Assembly: GCA_018500005.2 (NCBI GenBank)
Contig: JAHBAP020000365.1
Span: forward strand, 1-7,908
Reading direction: 5' to 3'
Length of the DNA stretch: 7,908 nt
Origin: Mycobacterium sp.
GTDB taxonomy: Bacteria; Actinomycetota; Actinomycetes; Mycobacteriales; Mycobacteriaceae
Shown here: in pieces, positions 1 through 6,686 of the stretch
How positions within the stretch are numbered: the first letter of the stretch is position 1
Layout: each line of letters opens with the position of its first letter
Notes under the pieces: generated by a model
What the model was told of the DNA's origin: nothing
The model's input: only the letters and a program-made list of their open reading frames with translations
Database searches by the model: none
Position numbers and translations under genes: made by a program

Positions 1-650
1 GAGATGGGGTCACGGGTCACGGTCCATCCGAGTACGGCGATGACCAGTGTGGACAGCATCACTTTCCACCCGTGCCCTCGGTGGTTGTTGGCCACGATGT
101 GGAAGGCGCCGACGGCCAGGGCGACCGTCAGGCAGATCGGGAACAGGTACAGGTCGGCCACCATGTGTTGCAGGGTGTCGAACACCGGCCGGAACCAGGT
201 CGCCAGCCAGTGCAGCCAGACCGAGCTCATCACGAAACGCAGCAGCCACAGCGCCAGGGTCAGCATCAGAATGTAGATGGAGGCTTGCAGCTGCAGCAGC
301 ATGGCGATGCTGTCGTGGCTGAAGCCGACGGTCACCGCGCTGGCCAGCCAGCCGACCCAACTACTGGGGTCCAGGCTCAGATCGGGGCCTGCTTCGGTGA
401 TGGCTTCGGCGGTGCTCACCGTCGACAGGTAGTACGCGCCGAGGGGGACGCCGTGACTGTCGGTGATCCCGGTCCACGCCATGGCGTTGACGACGGGGTA
501 GGCCAGCGCCCGGGGTGCGGCGATCACCGCCCACAGTGAGAGAAGGTGGGTCGCCAACCAGATCGTGCTGACGCGTCGCAGCGCGGGCCGTAGCGCCATC
601 TGGTAGCCGAACCATTCAGCGGCCCGGTTGAGGGTCAGGGTCGGGGTCAT
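1..650 (-). CDS. VirB6/TcpH/ConG-like multi-pass conjugation membrane protein (3' end cut by window edge)
   Basis: This frame is open from its ATG at 650 to the left edge with no stop, giving 216 residues and lacking the C-terminus. It begins MTPTLTLNRAAEWFGYQ. Hydrophobic segments lie at about residues 30-50, 117-140, 165-186 and 197-212, with a more polar stretch at 60-110, as expected for a polytopic inner-membrane channel component. The ATG overlaps the VirB4 stop in an ATGA, and an AGGAG lies four bases upstream (655-659), so the start is well supported. A multi-pass protein directly after a VirB4-type ATPase is the usual place of the VirB6 homologue in Gram-positive conjugation modules (TcpH of pCW3, ConG of ICEBs1). 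The family call rests on topology and position, since no diagnostic motif is visible. The full protein may be much longer, with a soluble C-terminal part outside the window. Confidence 0.75.
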   Translation of the reverse strand, partial: MTPTLTLNRAAEWFGYQMALRPALRRVSTIWLATHLLSLWAVIAAPRALAYPVVNAMAWTGITDSHGVPLGAYYLSTVSTAEAITEAGPDLSLDPSSWVGWLASAVTVGFSHDSIAMLLQLQASIYILMLTLALWLLRFVMSSVWLHWLATWFRPVFDTLQHMVADLYLFPICLTVALAVGAFHIVANNHRGHGWKVMLSTLVIAVLGWTVTRDPI

Positions 651-3511
651 GCCGCTCCTGGTGTGGTGTCGAATGCGGAATGGATGCTCGGATCGGGTTG
701 GCGGATGACCCGGATGGGGGCCGGCCGGCGGAACTCGTCGACGAAGAACCCGTAGCCTTCGCGATCGCCGCGCTGGGGAACCGTCGCGCCGCCGGTGGTG
801 TCCTCGGCGTCGAACGCGGTGGGGTCGCGCATCTGGTCGACGGCCGGCTGGGCGAGGAAATACTCTTCGATGTCGGGATAGTCCTCGATGCGGATCCCCG
901 CCAGGTTTACGACTTTTCGCGCCAGCGGTTCGTCCTCGAAGGGCATGATGAGTTGCTGGGTGATGAACTGATCGCCCATGAGCGCGAGGTCGGCCACGGG
1001 GTCTTGGGTGATGATGAGCAGCCCGGTGAAGTGTTTTCTCGCCCTGCGGCTGATGAGGTGGCAGTCGTCGGCCCCAGCCCGGGAATTGAGAAGGCCGCCT
1101 GCTTCTTCCAGAACGATCAGCCCGAAGCGTTCACGGTTGGCGAAGAACGCTAGACGTGCCAGCCGCACCAGCATTCCGTAGATGGCGACGGAGGCCAGTT
1201 TCCGCTCGGAGAGGTTGTTGTAGAGGTGCGGGGTGGCCATTTCCTCGGCGGTGGGAAGGTCGAGGCTTCCGGTCAACCAGATACTCACGTCCAGGGCCGC
1301 CAGGTCGGGGATCGGCAGCGTGGGATCGAAGATGGCGCGGGTGAAGTCGTGGGTCGCCCAGGACTGCAGGCTGACCAGCACGCCGCGCAGTTCGTCGGCC
1401 AGCGCAGTCACCTGGGGTGGTCTGGTGTCGATTGCGGTGCCGGGCGCCTGGATGCTGGCGAGGTAGTCGAGCAGCGAGGCGGTGCTGGGGATGCCGAGGC
1501 GCTCGCGGGCTGCCGGGGCCAGCGGTGTGCGCAGCCGGGCGGCCGGGACGCTGCGGGGGTCGATGCCCATCATGGGCAGCATGTAGTCCAGCCAATAGCC
1601 TCCGGCGACGTCGGCGGGGAAGATCCGCAGTGGGTCGCACCCGAACTCGTTGCCGGCCATGTCGATAACGGCGGTATTGGGGCGATCACCGAGGGCGGTG
1701 GCCCATTCGGTTCCCGGGTCGACGATGAACGCCTGGGCACCGCGCTGGATTTCAGCGCGGGTGATGCCTTTGGCGGCGTAGGACTTGCCGTATCCCGGCG
1801 CTCCGCTGCACAGCAGAACCGGGTTGTGGTTGCGCTTGGCGGTGCCGGGCAGATCCAGCAGGACTGCGGCGTTGAGGGCGTTGGATTGATTGAAGCCGAG
1901 CAGAACCCCGGTGGTGTTGCCGACCGACGATGAGGTCAGCGGAACAAAGCGGCTCCACTTGCCGGTGGTGGTGGGGTGGGCGAATTGCGCGACGCCGCTG
2001 CGGTGCAGCGGGACGCCGGGGTTGAACGCCGACCATAGCCGGGTCTGTGCGCCCCGGTAGTGGCGGATGACGATGTGCCCGGAGTTGGCCAGTTCCTCGC
2101 GCAGCCGTTTGATCGAGTAGTCCAGTGTGGCGGGGTCCCCAGCGCCGACGCCGATCAGGAAGGCCGCCTCGATGGGCCGTTCGTCGACATTGGCGGTCAG
2201 CAGCCGGTTGTACTCGGCCAATTGCCGCCAGGTCGTGGACAGCTCGTGGTCGCCGTTGCGGACGTCGCGGCGCTGTTCAAACTGGTCGGTGAGGTTGCCT
2301 TTGGCGCGGTCGTTGCGGATGAACTCCGTTTCCCGGTTGCGCATCTGCAGGGAGATCGCGAAGTCGAACACGGCCCCGGTGTCGAGGTCGTCGAGCGCGT
2401 CGAGGAACTCCGAGCCCGGGAAGGCGATGCCCTCGCGCGGCATATCGACGACGGGCAGGATCACCTGATAGCTGTCGGGCAGCAATCCCTCCGGGCTGCT
2501 CACCCGCAAGACCCGCTTCCAGGACGGCAGCCTCGACAGCAGGCCGGGGCGCGGGGCACGGTGGCCTTGATCGCCGTCGTCGAAGTCGGCGGCGGGGAAG
2601 GGCTCCGTCGAGTCGGCGGTGACCGATTTCAGTTGGGGCAGGGATTCATCGAAGACGCCCCGGAAGGCATTGCGCTTCCAGAACCAGTCGATCATGTCCT
2701 CAGTGACCGGGGTGGCCGCGAACTCCTCGGGCAGCGCCGAAATGATGTCGTCGGCGAGACGGTGGTAGGCGACCAGGGAGGACTGGCTTTCCTTGTCGCG
2801 GCCGGCGAGCCAGTCTTTGAGTTTGGTGGCTTGTCCGACCGGGCTGTGCCCGCCGCGGCCGGCGTCGACCGGGATGGACAGCCAGTAGATCCGCGTGCGG
2901 GGCCGGTTTTCGGCGAGGATCGGTTCGAGCATCTGGCAGGTGCGTGCCCATTCCAGTCGCCCGCGGTGACCGTGCAGCATCGCCCGGAGCAATTGGCGTT
3001 CGTCCTGCGGAACGGAAAGGCCGTAAATCCAGGTGCCGGAGGGCAGTTCACGGGCCAGGTCGCGGTGCCGGTCTGCCACGCCGGTGCGGCGCTTGGTGGA
3101 TTGCAGGTAGTACCGCAGCCCGACGACCAGGAAGTCGGCGTAGACACCGTGTTTGGTGAAGCGCAGGTTGCCGATCGCCTGCTCGGGAGGTCCGACGAGG
3201 GCGTCGGAGTCGCTGCGACGGACCGCGGGGCGCACGGTGCGCCACAGCGCCGCGGCGCGGAACCCCAAGCCCGGTCTACCGGTGGGCAGAATCGCGCCGA
3301 GTCCTGACACGAGACCCGTCAGGGCCAGCCCGCTGAACAGCACCGCCCGGGCGTGACCGGAGTCCAGCAGCCTGACCGTGAAAATGAAAGTCATCGTCAG
3401 ACCAAGTGCTGCCGGCGCGGCCACCCACAGCCGCAACGGCTTTCGGAACAGGAAGTCCGTGTAGACGGGGGTGTCGTGGATGCCATGGAAGAGCTGGGCG
3501 GAGTCCGTCAT
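647..3511 (-). CDS. VirB4/TcpF/ConE-type conjugative ATPase with N-terminal VirB3-like membrane segment
   Basis: A 954-residue protein that would power channel assembly and DNA transfer at the cytosolic face of the membrane. Two hydrophobic helices (about 27-49 and 55-75) follow a short polar N-terminus (VYTDFLFRKPLRLW at 16-29), resembling a VirB3/TcpE/PrgI-type segment fused to the motor. The P-loop domain starts near 530: Walker A GAPGYGKS at 570-577 (Lys576), the VirB4-like FIVDPGTEW at 595-603, a Walker B-like strand LIVLEEAGGLL at 798-808, and a TQD motif at 835-837. Walker B reads Glu-Glu where VirB4 proteins normally have Asp-Glu. Residues 100-530 match the length of the poorly conserved VirB4 N-terminal domain. 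The frame runs upstream to an ATG at 3625, but that extension is Arg/His-rich and overlaps the preceding gene. ATG 3511 forms an ATGA overlap with it and is preferred. VirB4 identity is confident; the fused VirB3 part is an inference from topology. Confidence 0.93.
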   Translation of the reverse strand: MTDSAQLFHGIHDTPVYTDFLFRKPLRLWVAAPAALGLTMTFIFTVRLLDSGHARAVLFSGLALTGLVSGLGAILPTGRPGLGFRAAALWRTVRPAVRRSDSDALVGPPEQAIGNLRFTKHGVYADFLVVGLRYYLQSTKRRTGVADRHRDLARELPSGTWIYGLSVPQDERQLLRAMLHGHRGRLEWARTCQMLEPILAENRPRTRIYWLSIPVDAGRGGHSPVGQATKLKDWLAGRDKESQSSLVAYHRLADDIISALPEEFAATPVTEDMIDWFWKRNAFRGVFDESLPQLKSVTADSTEPFPAADFDDGDQGHRAPRPGLLSRLPSWKRVLRVSSPEGLLPDSYQVILPVVDMPREGIAFPGSEFLDALDDLDTGAVFDFAISLQMRNRETEFIRNDRAKGNLTDQFEQRRDVRNGDHELSTTWRQLAEYNRLLTANVDERPIEAAFLIGVGAGDPATLDYSIKRLREELANSGHIVIRHYRGAQTRLWSAFNPGVPLHRSGVAQFAHPTTTGKWSRFVPLTSSSVGNTTGVLLGFNQSNALNAAVLLDLPGTAKRNHNPVLLCSGAPGYGKSYAAKGITRAEIQRGAQAFIVDPGTEWATALGDRPNTAVIDMAGNEFGCDPLRIFPADVAGGYWLDYMLPMMGIDPRSVPAARLRTPLAPAARERLGIPSTASLLDYLASIQAPGTAIDTRPPQVTALADELRGVLVSLQSWATHDFTRAIFDPTLPIPDLAALDVSIWLTGSLDLPTAEEMATPHLYNNLSERKLASVAIYGMLVRLARLAFFANRERFGLIVLEEAGGLLNSRAGADDCHLISRRARKHFTGLLIITQDPVADLALMGDQFITQQLIMPFEDEPLARKVVNLAGIRIEDYPDIEEYFLAQPAVDQMRDPTAFDAEDTTGGATVPQRGDREGYGFFVDEFRRPAPIRVIRQPDPSIHSAFDTTPGAA

Positions 3512-3813
3512 TGGCCGAACTGCCCCGTGGTGATGCCGGTCTGGTCGGTGGTCCGTTTGGTGCTGGTGTAGATGGCGTAGCTCGAGCCGACGATCACGGC
3601 GACCACGACACCGACCACAGCCCACGACACCGTCTCACCGATGCGTCCGCCGAAGAATGCGGCCATCGCTCGGGCGCCGGAGGCGATCAGGATCAGCACC
3701 ACGATGACGCCGACCATGATGTTGTAGAGAGATCGGCTGCCGGAGACCAGATCGGTGGCAGCCAGCACCGTTGTGGTGGCCTGGGGTGCGGTGGCGAGCA
3801 GTGTTGCGAACAT
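3508..3813 (-). CDS. Small two-helix membrane protein, VirB2/TcpD-like position
   Basis: A 101-residue protein with two hydrophobic helices (about 31-52 and 61-83) joined by a Gly/Ala-rich turn (SGARAMAAFFGGRIGE), and a polar Thr/Gln-rich tail (84-101). The N-terminal 25 residues are mildly hydrophobic but lack a basic signal-peptide n-region. It sits between the TcpC-like and VirB4-like genes, where Gram-positive conjugation operons encode small membrane proteins (TcpD/TcpE in pCW3, ConC/ConD in ICEBs1). The two-helix hairpin also resembles VirB2/TrbC pilin-like subunits, so it may be a channel or pilin-like component. The start is firm because a strong AAGGA-type ribosome site lies seven bases upstream. 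Its stop overlaps the VirB4 start as ATGA, implying coupled translation and a linked stoichiometry. No sequence motif settles the exact family. Confidence 0.82.
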   Translation of the reverse strand: MFATLLATAPQATTTVLAATDLVSGSRSLYNIMVGVIVVLILIASGARAMAAFFGGRIGETVSWAVVGVVVAVIVGSSYAIYTSTKRTTDQTGITTGQFGQ

Positions 3814-3820
3814 TGCGGGT

Positions 3821-3828
3821 TCCTTTCA
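3821..3828 (-). promoter_or_regulatory. Ribosome-binding site of the VirB2/TcpD-like gene
   Basis: TGAAAGGA lies seven bases before ATG 3813. This is an independent entry point inside the operon, at one of the few junctions that is not overlapping. Confidence 0.7.
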
Positions 3829-3855
3829 GGGAGTGGTGAAGGCCGGCAATGGGGG

Positions 3856-3869
3856 CCGACCTCTGTCGG
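3856..3869 (-). repeat. Second short hairpin in the TcpC-like / VirB2-like intergenic gap
   Basis: A perfect five-base stem (CCGAC and GTCGG) closes a four-base AGAG loop on the minus strand, six bases after the first hairpin and about 28 bases before the ribosome site of the next gene. A five-base stem is short for GC-rich DNA, so chance is possible. Confidence 0.3.
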
Positions 3870-3875
3870 TGGAAC

Positions 3876-3892
3876 ACCCTGGGGCTCAGGGT
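3876..3892 (-). repeat. Short hairpin spanning the end of the TcpC-like gene
   Basis: The six-base arms ACCCTG and CAGGGT flank a five-base loop and overlap the TGA stop of the TcpC-like gene. There is no T-run after it, so a role as mRNA processing site or partial attenuator is more likely than full termination. Confidence 0.4.
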
Positions 3893-4806
3893 TTTCCCGT
3901 ACCGGGCAGCACTGGGGTCAGCTCCGCGTCCGGTGCGATTTGGGGGGCGAGGTCGAGCCCGGCCACGCTCCAGCGGCCGCTGGTGACAGTCAGGGTCATC
4001 GGGTAGTCCAGGCGCATCGGCGCGAACTGGCTTGTCACGACGTCGACGGTGGCGATGGCGTGCACGGTGGCCCCGTCGGCCGGGATGTCCTGATCGGGCA
4101 CCGCGCGGGTGGATAGGAGTTTGACCAGGCTGGCTGAGCGGTAGGTGGCGGCGGGAACGAGTCCCGATTTGGGGGTGACGTAGCGCTCGAGATTGCCCTG
4201 GGCGGTGAGGTAACTGTTGAGGAATCCGCTGACCGTGGTGAACAGAATGGAGTTCGGTGCGACCGTGACGGGGTAGCTCAGCGGGACGTCGGCTCCCGGG
4301 CCGGGGCAGTTGACGAGCGCGGGCCGCAGGGTGGCACGCAAGCCATAGCGGCTGTAGAGCACGGGCAGTCGGTAGCAGGCCAGTCGGGGGCTGGCCGAGG
4401 CGAAGGGCCGCTCGGATACCGAGATGACAACCGACCATTGTTGGGAGTCGCCGCGGTCGTCTTGGAGGGTGACCGCCGAGATTCCGGGGGTGTCGGCGAT
4501 GGTGGCCGGTGTTGTGGGGAGGCGGGTTTGGTCGTTGGCCGGCCAGCAGCTGGTCAGGCTGCGCTGCTGGCTTTGGCTGGCGGTCAGCAGCCGCACGACG
4601 CAGTCCTGGGCGAAGGTGCCGACCAGCATGGCCCGGTTCACCACGCTGCGGGCTGGGGTGGAGACATCGACCGGCTTGCCGAACACCCAGCCCCAGATCG
4701 TCGAGAGCGCCACAACCGTGCAGGACGCCAGGGCGACGGTCAGCGCGGCCTTGCGGGCCAGGCCACCGGAGGTGGTGAGCCGGTTGGTCCAGGTTTGAGT
4801 GAGCAT
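3886..4806 (-). CDS. TcpC/ConB-like (VirB8-class) conjugal transfer protein
   Basis: A 306-residue bitopic protein: a short basic cytosolic N-terminus (MLTQTWTNRLTTSGGLARK), one membrane helix (about 20-40), then an extracytoplasmic region of roughly 260 residues. The length, single anchor, the FLNSYLTAQGNLERYVTP stretch (195-212) and the C-terminal beta-rich VDVVTSQ...YPMTLTV...RWSVAGLDLAP pattern fit the TcpC family, whose soluble part is two NTF2-like domains and which forms a scaffold of Gram-positive type IV secretion channels, equivalent to VirB8. Cysteines at 69, 87, 144 and 167 lie outside the membrane and could form disulfides. The frame is open far upstream, but that part overlaps the preceding gene. 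ATG 4806, or the adjacent in-frame GTG 4809, falls just after that gene's stop. The ribosome site is weak (AGAAAG). The gap upstream is 32 bp, consistent with the same operon. Confidence 0.85.
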   Translation of the reverse strand: MLTQTWTNRLTTSGGLARKAALTVALASCTVVALSTIWGWVFGKPVDVSTPARSVVNRAMLVGTFAQDCVVRLLTASQSQQRSLTSCWPANDQTRLPTTPATIADTPGISAVTLQDDRGDSQQWSVVISVSERPFASASPRLACYRLPVLYSRYGLRATLRPALVNCPGPGADVPLSYPVTVAPNSILFTTVSGFLNSYLTAQGNLERYVTPKSGLVPAATYRSASLVKLLSTRAVPDQDIPADGATVHAIATVDVVTSQFAPMRLDYPMTLTVTSGRWSVAGLDLAPQIAPDAELTPVLPGTGKP

Positions 4807-4838
4807 CACGAAGGGCTTTCTGTTGGGCGAGTTGGGGA

Positions 4839-6290
4839 TTAGGCCGGGGGATGGCCGAGAATCTTGATGGCCGATACCGCAAAGGTGCTGTCCACGGGAT
4901 CGGTCGAGCTCGACGGGGCGGGAAGTCCTGGCAGCGAGAAGGTTTCGGTGGGCCCGGCCGACGCCGACAGGGAGGGGCCCACCGGCGGCAGTGCGGGATC
5001 GAAGATGCTGCCGCTGCTTCCCGGTGGCGGTGTTTGCGGTACGTCGGCGGGTGGGCGGGAGGTCTGCAACACGATCATGGTGATCTTGGAGGCCAGTACC
5101 CCGCGGCCAGGGACGGGTTGAACCGCCTCCCCGCGGATGTTGCCGGTCATTTGGGTCATGACCGTCGAGGGATCGCCGTCGAAGACCCACTGGACTCGGG
5201 TGAGGACCCGGTGAGCCAGCCATTGGTCATTGCCGGCGGCGTCGCTGCCCACCCATCCGGGGGTGATCGACAGCGCGGTCACCAGCATGGTGCGGCCCAA
5301 GTCCAACGTGAGTACCTGTCCGTCGACGCCGCCGCGGACGCAGACCCAGGCCCGGCTGGGATCGTCGCTGGCGACCGACTGGGCTGGTGTTGAACCCGCC
5401 GGGCAGTCCGCACTGGCGACGTAGGGGATCGCGGTGTCAGCACCGGGGTCGGCTGTTGCCGAGGGCGGTGCGGCGGCCACCACGCTGATCTGGGTGGAAC
5501 CGTCCTCGCCCATCCCCGCATCAGGGGTGGGGTCGCGGCGCATCCCGAGCAGCATCGAGGTCACCGCGATGGTTCCGACAACGGTGGTGGCGAGGAAGCC
5601 AAGGGCCAGAGCCTTATTGAAGCGGGGCGGGGTGCGGGCGGCGTCGTCGACAGCATTCAGCGGTGCGGTGCTTGCGGTGGGTGCGACTACGGGCACGGCC
5701 GCGCTGGGCGCGGTCGATGAATCGGCCATCCAGGCGTGGTCCTCGGCGGCGTCGAAGACGTCGCCGGGGTCGTCGGGCGCCGGGAGGGATGCCGTAGGGG
5801 CGGAGTGTGTGTTGCGCGTCGATCGGCCGCCCCGCCGCTTACCGTCTTTTGGGTGAGGCGGTGCGGGGGATAGCGGCTCGTCGAGGTTGATGGGATCAAG
5901 GTCGGCGTAGTCGTGGTAGTCCGCCGGCGGCTCTTGAAGCCACCACGGTCCGAACTCGTCGCCGTGATCGTCCTCGACATGGCTCTCGGCGGCGTTCGCC
6001 GTTGTCGGCGGCTCCGGGGCGTCGTGGGTCGCGTCGTCGCCGCAGCTGGCCGGTGTTGGTTCCTGCGGAGCGTCGGTGACGGCGAGAACTGACGCGACGG
6101 GTTCCGCGGCGGCGTCATCACCGGGTTGAGCGGATTGCGGATCGCCGTCGTCGTCGACACCGTCGGAAACAGCCTCTGCGGCAGCAGGTTCCACTGTGTG
6201 CTGCGGTTCGGAGGACTCGCCGTAGAGGTCGTCGAGCCACATTTGGGTGCGTTCCCAGGTGTGTTCGACCGAGGGGCGGGTGCTGGTCAT
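4839..6290 (-). CDS. Single-pass membrane protein with acidic disordered N-terminus and discoidin/galactose-binding-like extracytoplasmic domain
   Basis: A 483-residue protein in three parts. Residues 1-225 are low-complexity, rich in Asp, Glu, Pro, Ala and Ser, with a Trp/Tyr-rich patch at 113-130 and a basic patch KDGKRRGGR at 148-156. Residues 227-250 form the single membrane helix. Residues 290-483 look like an F5/8 type C (discoidin-like) beta-sandwich: ADCPAG (294-299), DDPSRAWVC (309-317), a strand pair GQVLTLDLG...LVTALSITPGW, then KITMIVLQTS (402-411), with a likely last strand FAVSAIKILG at 470-479. Cys296 and Cys317 could pair. A Pro/Ser-rich insert (about 413-466) precedes the last strand. 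The domain call is from pattern recognition. Such domains often bind glycans, so a role in envelope or partner recognition is possible. ATG 6290 is chosen because it makes an ATGA overlap with the upstream gene; a start 14 residues earlier would overlap that gene further. Confidence 0.8.
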   Translation of the reverse strand: MTSTRPSVEHTWERTQMWLDDLYGESSEPQHTVEPAAAEAVSDGVDDDGDPQSAQPGDDAAAEPVASVLAVTDAPQEPTPASCGDDATHDAPEPPTTANAAESHVEDDHGDEFGPWWLQEPPADYHDYADLDPINLDEPLSPAPPHPKDGKRRGGRSTRNTHSAPTASLPAPDDPGDVFDAAEDHAWMADSSTAPSAAVPVVAPTASTAPLNAVDDAARTPPRFNKALALGFLATTVVGTIAVTSMLLGMRRDPTPDAGMGEDGSTQISVVAAAPPSATADPGADTAIPYVASADCPAGSTPAQSVASDDPSRAWVCVRGGVDGQVLTLDLGRTMLVTALSITPGWVGSDAAGNDQWLAHRVLTRVQWVFDGDPSTVMTQMTGNIRGEAVQPVPGRGVLASKITMIVLQTSRPPADVPQTPPPGSSGSIFDPALPPVGPSLSASAGPTETFSLPGLPAPSSSTDPVDSTFAVSAIKILGHPPA

Positions 6291-6577
6291 CGCGCCGGCC
6301 TCGGGGGCAGCGAGCGAGCATGCGCCGCCCACCCACCGTGCTGGGCGACCGGATAGGTCATCGTCGGGTGTGCGGGCCGCGGCGCGGCCGGGGCCTGTGG
6401 CGGCCTGACGGGGGCGCTGCGACGCCGGCCGTAGGCGACGACACCAGCGACCAGCAAAGCGACGATGCTGACGGCGACGAGGTGGGTCGCGATCACTGAG
6501 ACCACCGCGAGCGCAGCGGCCACCATGAAAACCATGGCGGTCGTGACCGCTGCCACGATCACTTTCAGAGCTGTCAT
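6287..6577 (-). CDS. Small two-helix membrane protein, first gene of the conjugation operon
   Basis: A 96-residue protein of unrecognised family. It consists almost entirely of two adjacent hydrophobic helices (about 4-29 and 32-49) followed by a basic Pro/Arg/Ala-rich tail (RRRSAPVRPPQAP and onward, 51-96). ATG 6577 has a very strong purine-rich ribosome site six bases upstream. An in-frame GTG at 6607 would add ten residues (GTG-encoded M then TKRSRKGPG), but it overlaps the proposed -10 box and its extension is simply the ribosome site read as codons, so the shorter form is preferred. Its stop overlaps the start of the discoidin-like gene as ATGA, so the two are probably co-expressed and may act together. 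The position suggests an accessory channel or assembly subunit, but nothing in the sequence proves a function. Confidence 0.75.
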   Translation of the reverse strand: MTALKVIVAAVTTAMVFMVAAALAVVSVIATHLVAVSIVALLVAGVVAYGRRRSAPVRPPQAPAAPRPAHPTMTYPVAQHGGWAAHARSLPPRPAR

Positions 6578-6583
6578 TCCCGG

Positions 6584-6593
6584 TCCTTTCCTT
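6584..6593 (-). promoter_or_regulatory. Strong ribosome-binding site of the first operon gene
   Basis: AAGGAAAGGA lies six bases upstream of ATG 6577. It decides for this start over the in-frame GTG at 6607. Confidence 0.75.
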
Positions 6594-6605
6594 GACCTTT
6601 TCGTC

Positions 6606-6611
6606 ACGGTA
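6606..6611 (-). promoter_or_regulatory. Probable -10 box of the conjugation operon
   Basis: On the minus strand TACCGT (6611 down to 6606) fits TANNNT. A start about 7 bases downstream (near 6599) would give a leader of some 22 bases holding the strong ribosome site of the first gene. A position 17 bases upstream falls inside the left arm of the inverted repeat, so a bound regulator would block this promoter. The -35 match is poor (CGTAAC). Confidence 0.45.
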
Positions 6612-6626
6612 AGGGCGGGTGGGGGG

Positions 6627-6660
6627 TTGTTACGGCCAGCGCTGAGGCTGGCAGTAACAA
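6627..6660. promoter_or_regulatory. Inverted-repeat operator candidate between divergent promoters
   Basis: Two 14-base arms, TTGTTACgGCCAGC (6627-6640) and GCTGGCaGTAACAA (6647-6660), are complementary at 13 of 14 positions around a 6-base centre. A related partial copy, GCTGGC then GTTAC, follows at 6664-6677 and overlaps the regulator's -10 box. The repeat lies between the two proposed -10 boxes, over the place where both -35 regions would fall. This is the expected location for a site bound by the neighbouring Cro/C1 regulator. No T-run follows on either strand, so it does not look like an intrinsic terminator. Confidence 0.72.
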
Positions 6661-6674
6661 TTCGCTGGCGGCGT

Positions 6675-6680
6675 TACGTT
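6675..6680 (+). promoter_or_regulatory. Probable -10 box of the regulator gene, leaderless start
   Basis: TACGTT matches the mycobacterial/actinobacterial -10 pattern TANNNT and ends six bases before the GTG start codon, so transcription would begin at or next to the G of the GTG. No convincing -35 hexamer is seen at 17-19 bases upstream, which is common in this group. The lack of any ribosome site before the GTG agrees with a leaderless message. Confidence 0.5.
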
Positions 6681-6686
6681 GCCTGT

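Noticed and set aside
10..615. Closed minus-strand and plus-strand frames in the first 650 bases
   Set aside because: The real gene is the minus-strand frame from 650 that stays open to the edge and encodes clear membrane helices. The closed frames are Arg/Pro-rich shadows.
2060..3307. Long plus-strand open frame (415 codons) opposite the VirB4 gene
   Set aside because: It is antisense to a gene with clear ATPase motifs, has no recognisable domain or ribosome site, and such frames are expected opposite GC-rich genes.
4850..4874. Direct repeat GATGGCCGA (4850-4858 and 4866-4874)
   Set aside because: Only nine bases and inside a coding region. I see no third copy, so chance is sufficient.
3635..4882. 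Minus-strand open frame of 415 codons across the TcpC-like gene
   Set aside because: Its translation is Arg/Pro/His-rich with no domain, and it overlaps both the TcpC-like gene and the VirB2-like gene in another frame.
4807..5223. N-terminal extension of the TcpC-like frame
   Set aside because: It overlaps the end of the discoidin-like gene by almost 400 bases and is low-complexity. The start at 4806 or 4809 gives a normal TcpC layout with the membrane helix near the N-terminus.
6627..6660. The long inverted repeat as an intrinsic terminator or small RNA
   Set aside because: No T-run follows on either strand, and the site is at a divergent promoter rather than after a gene. An operator explains it better.
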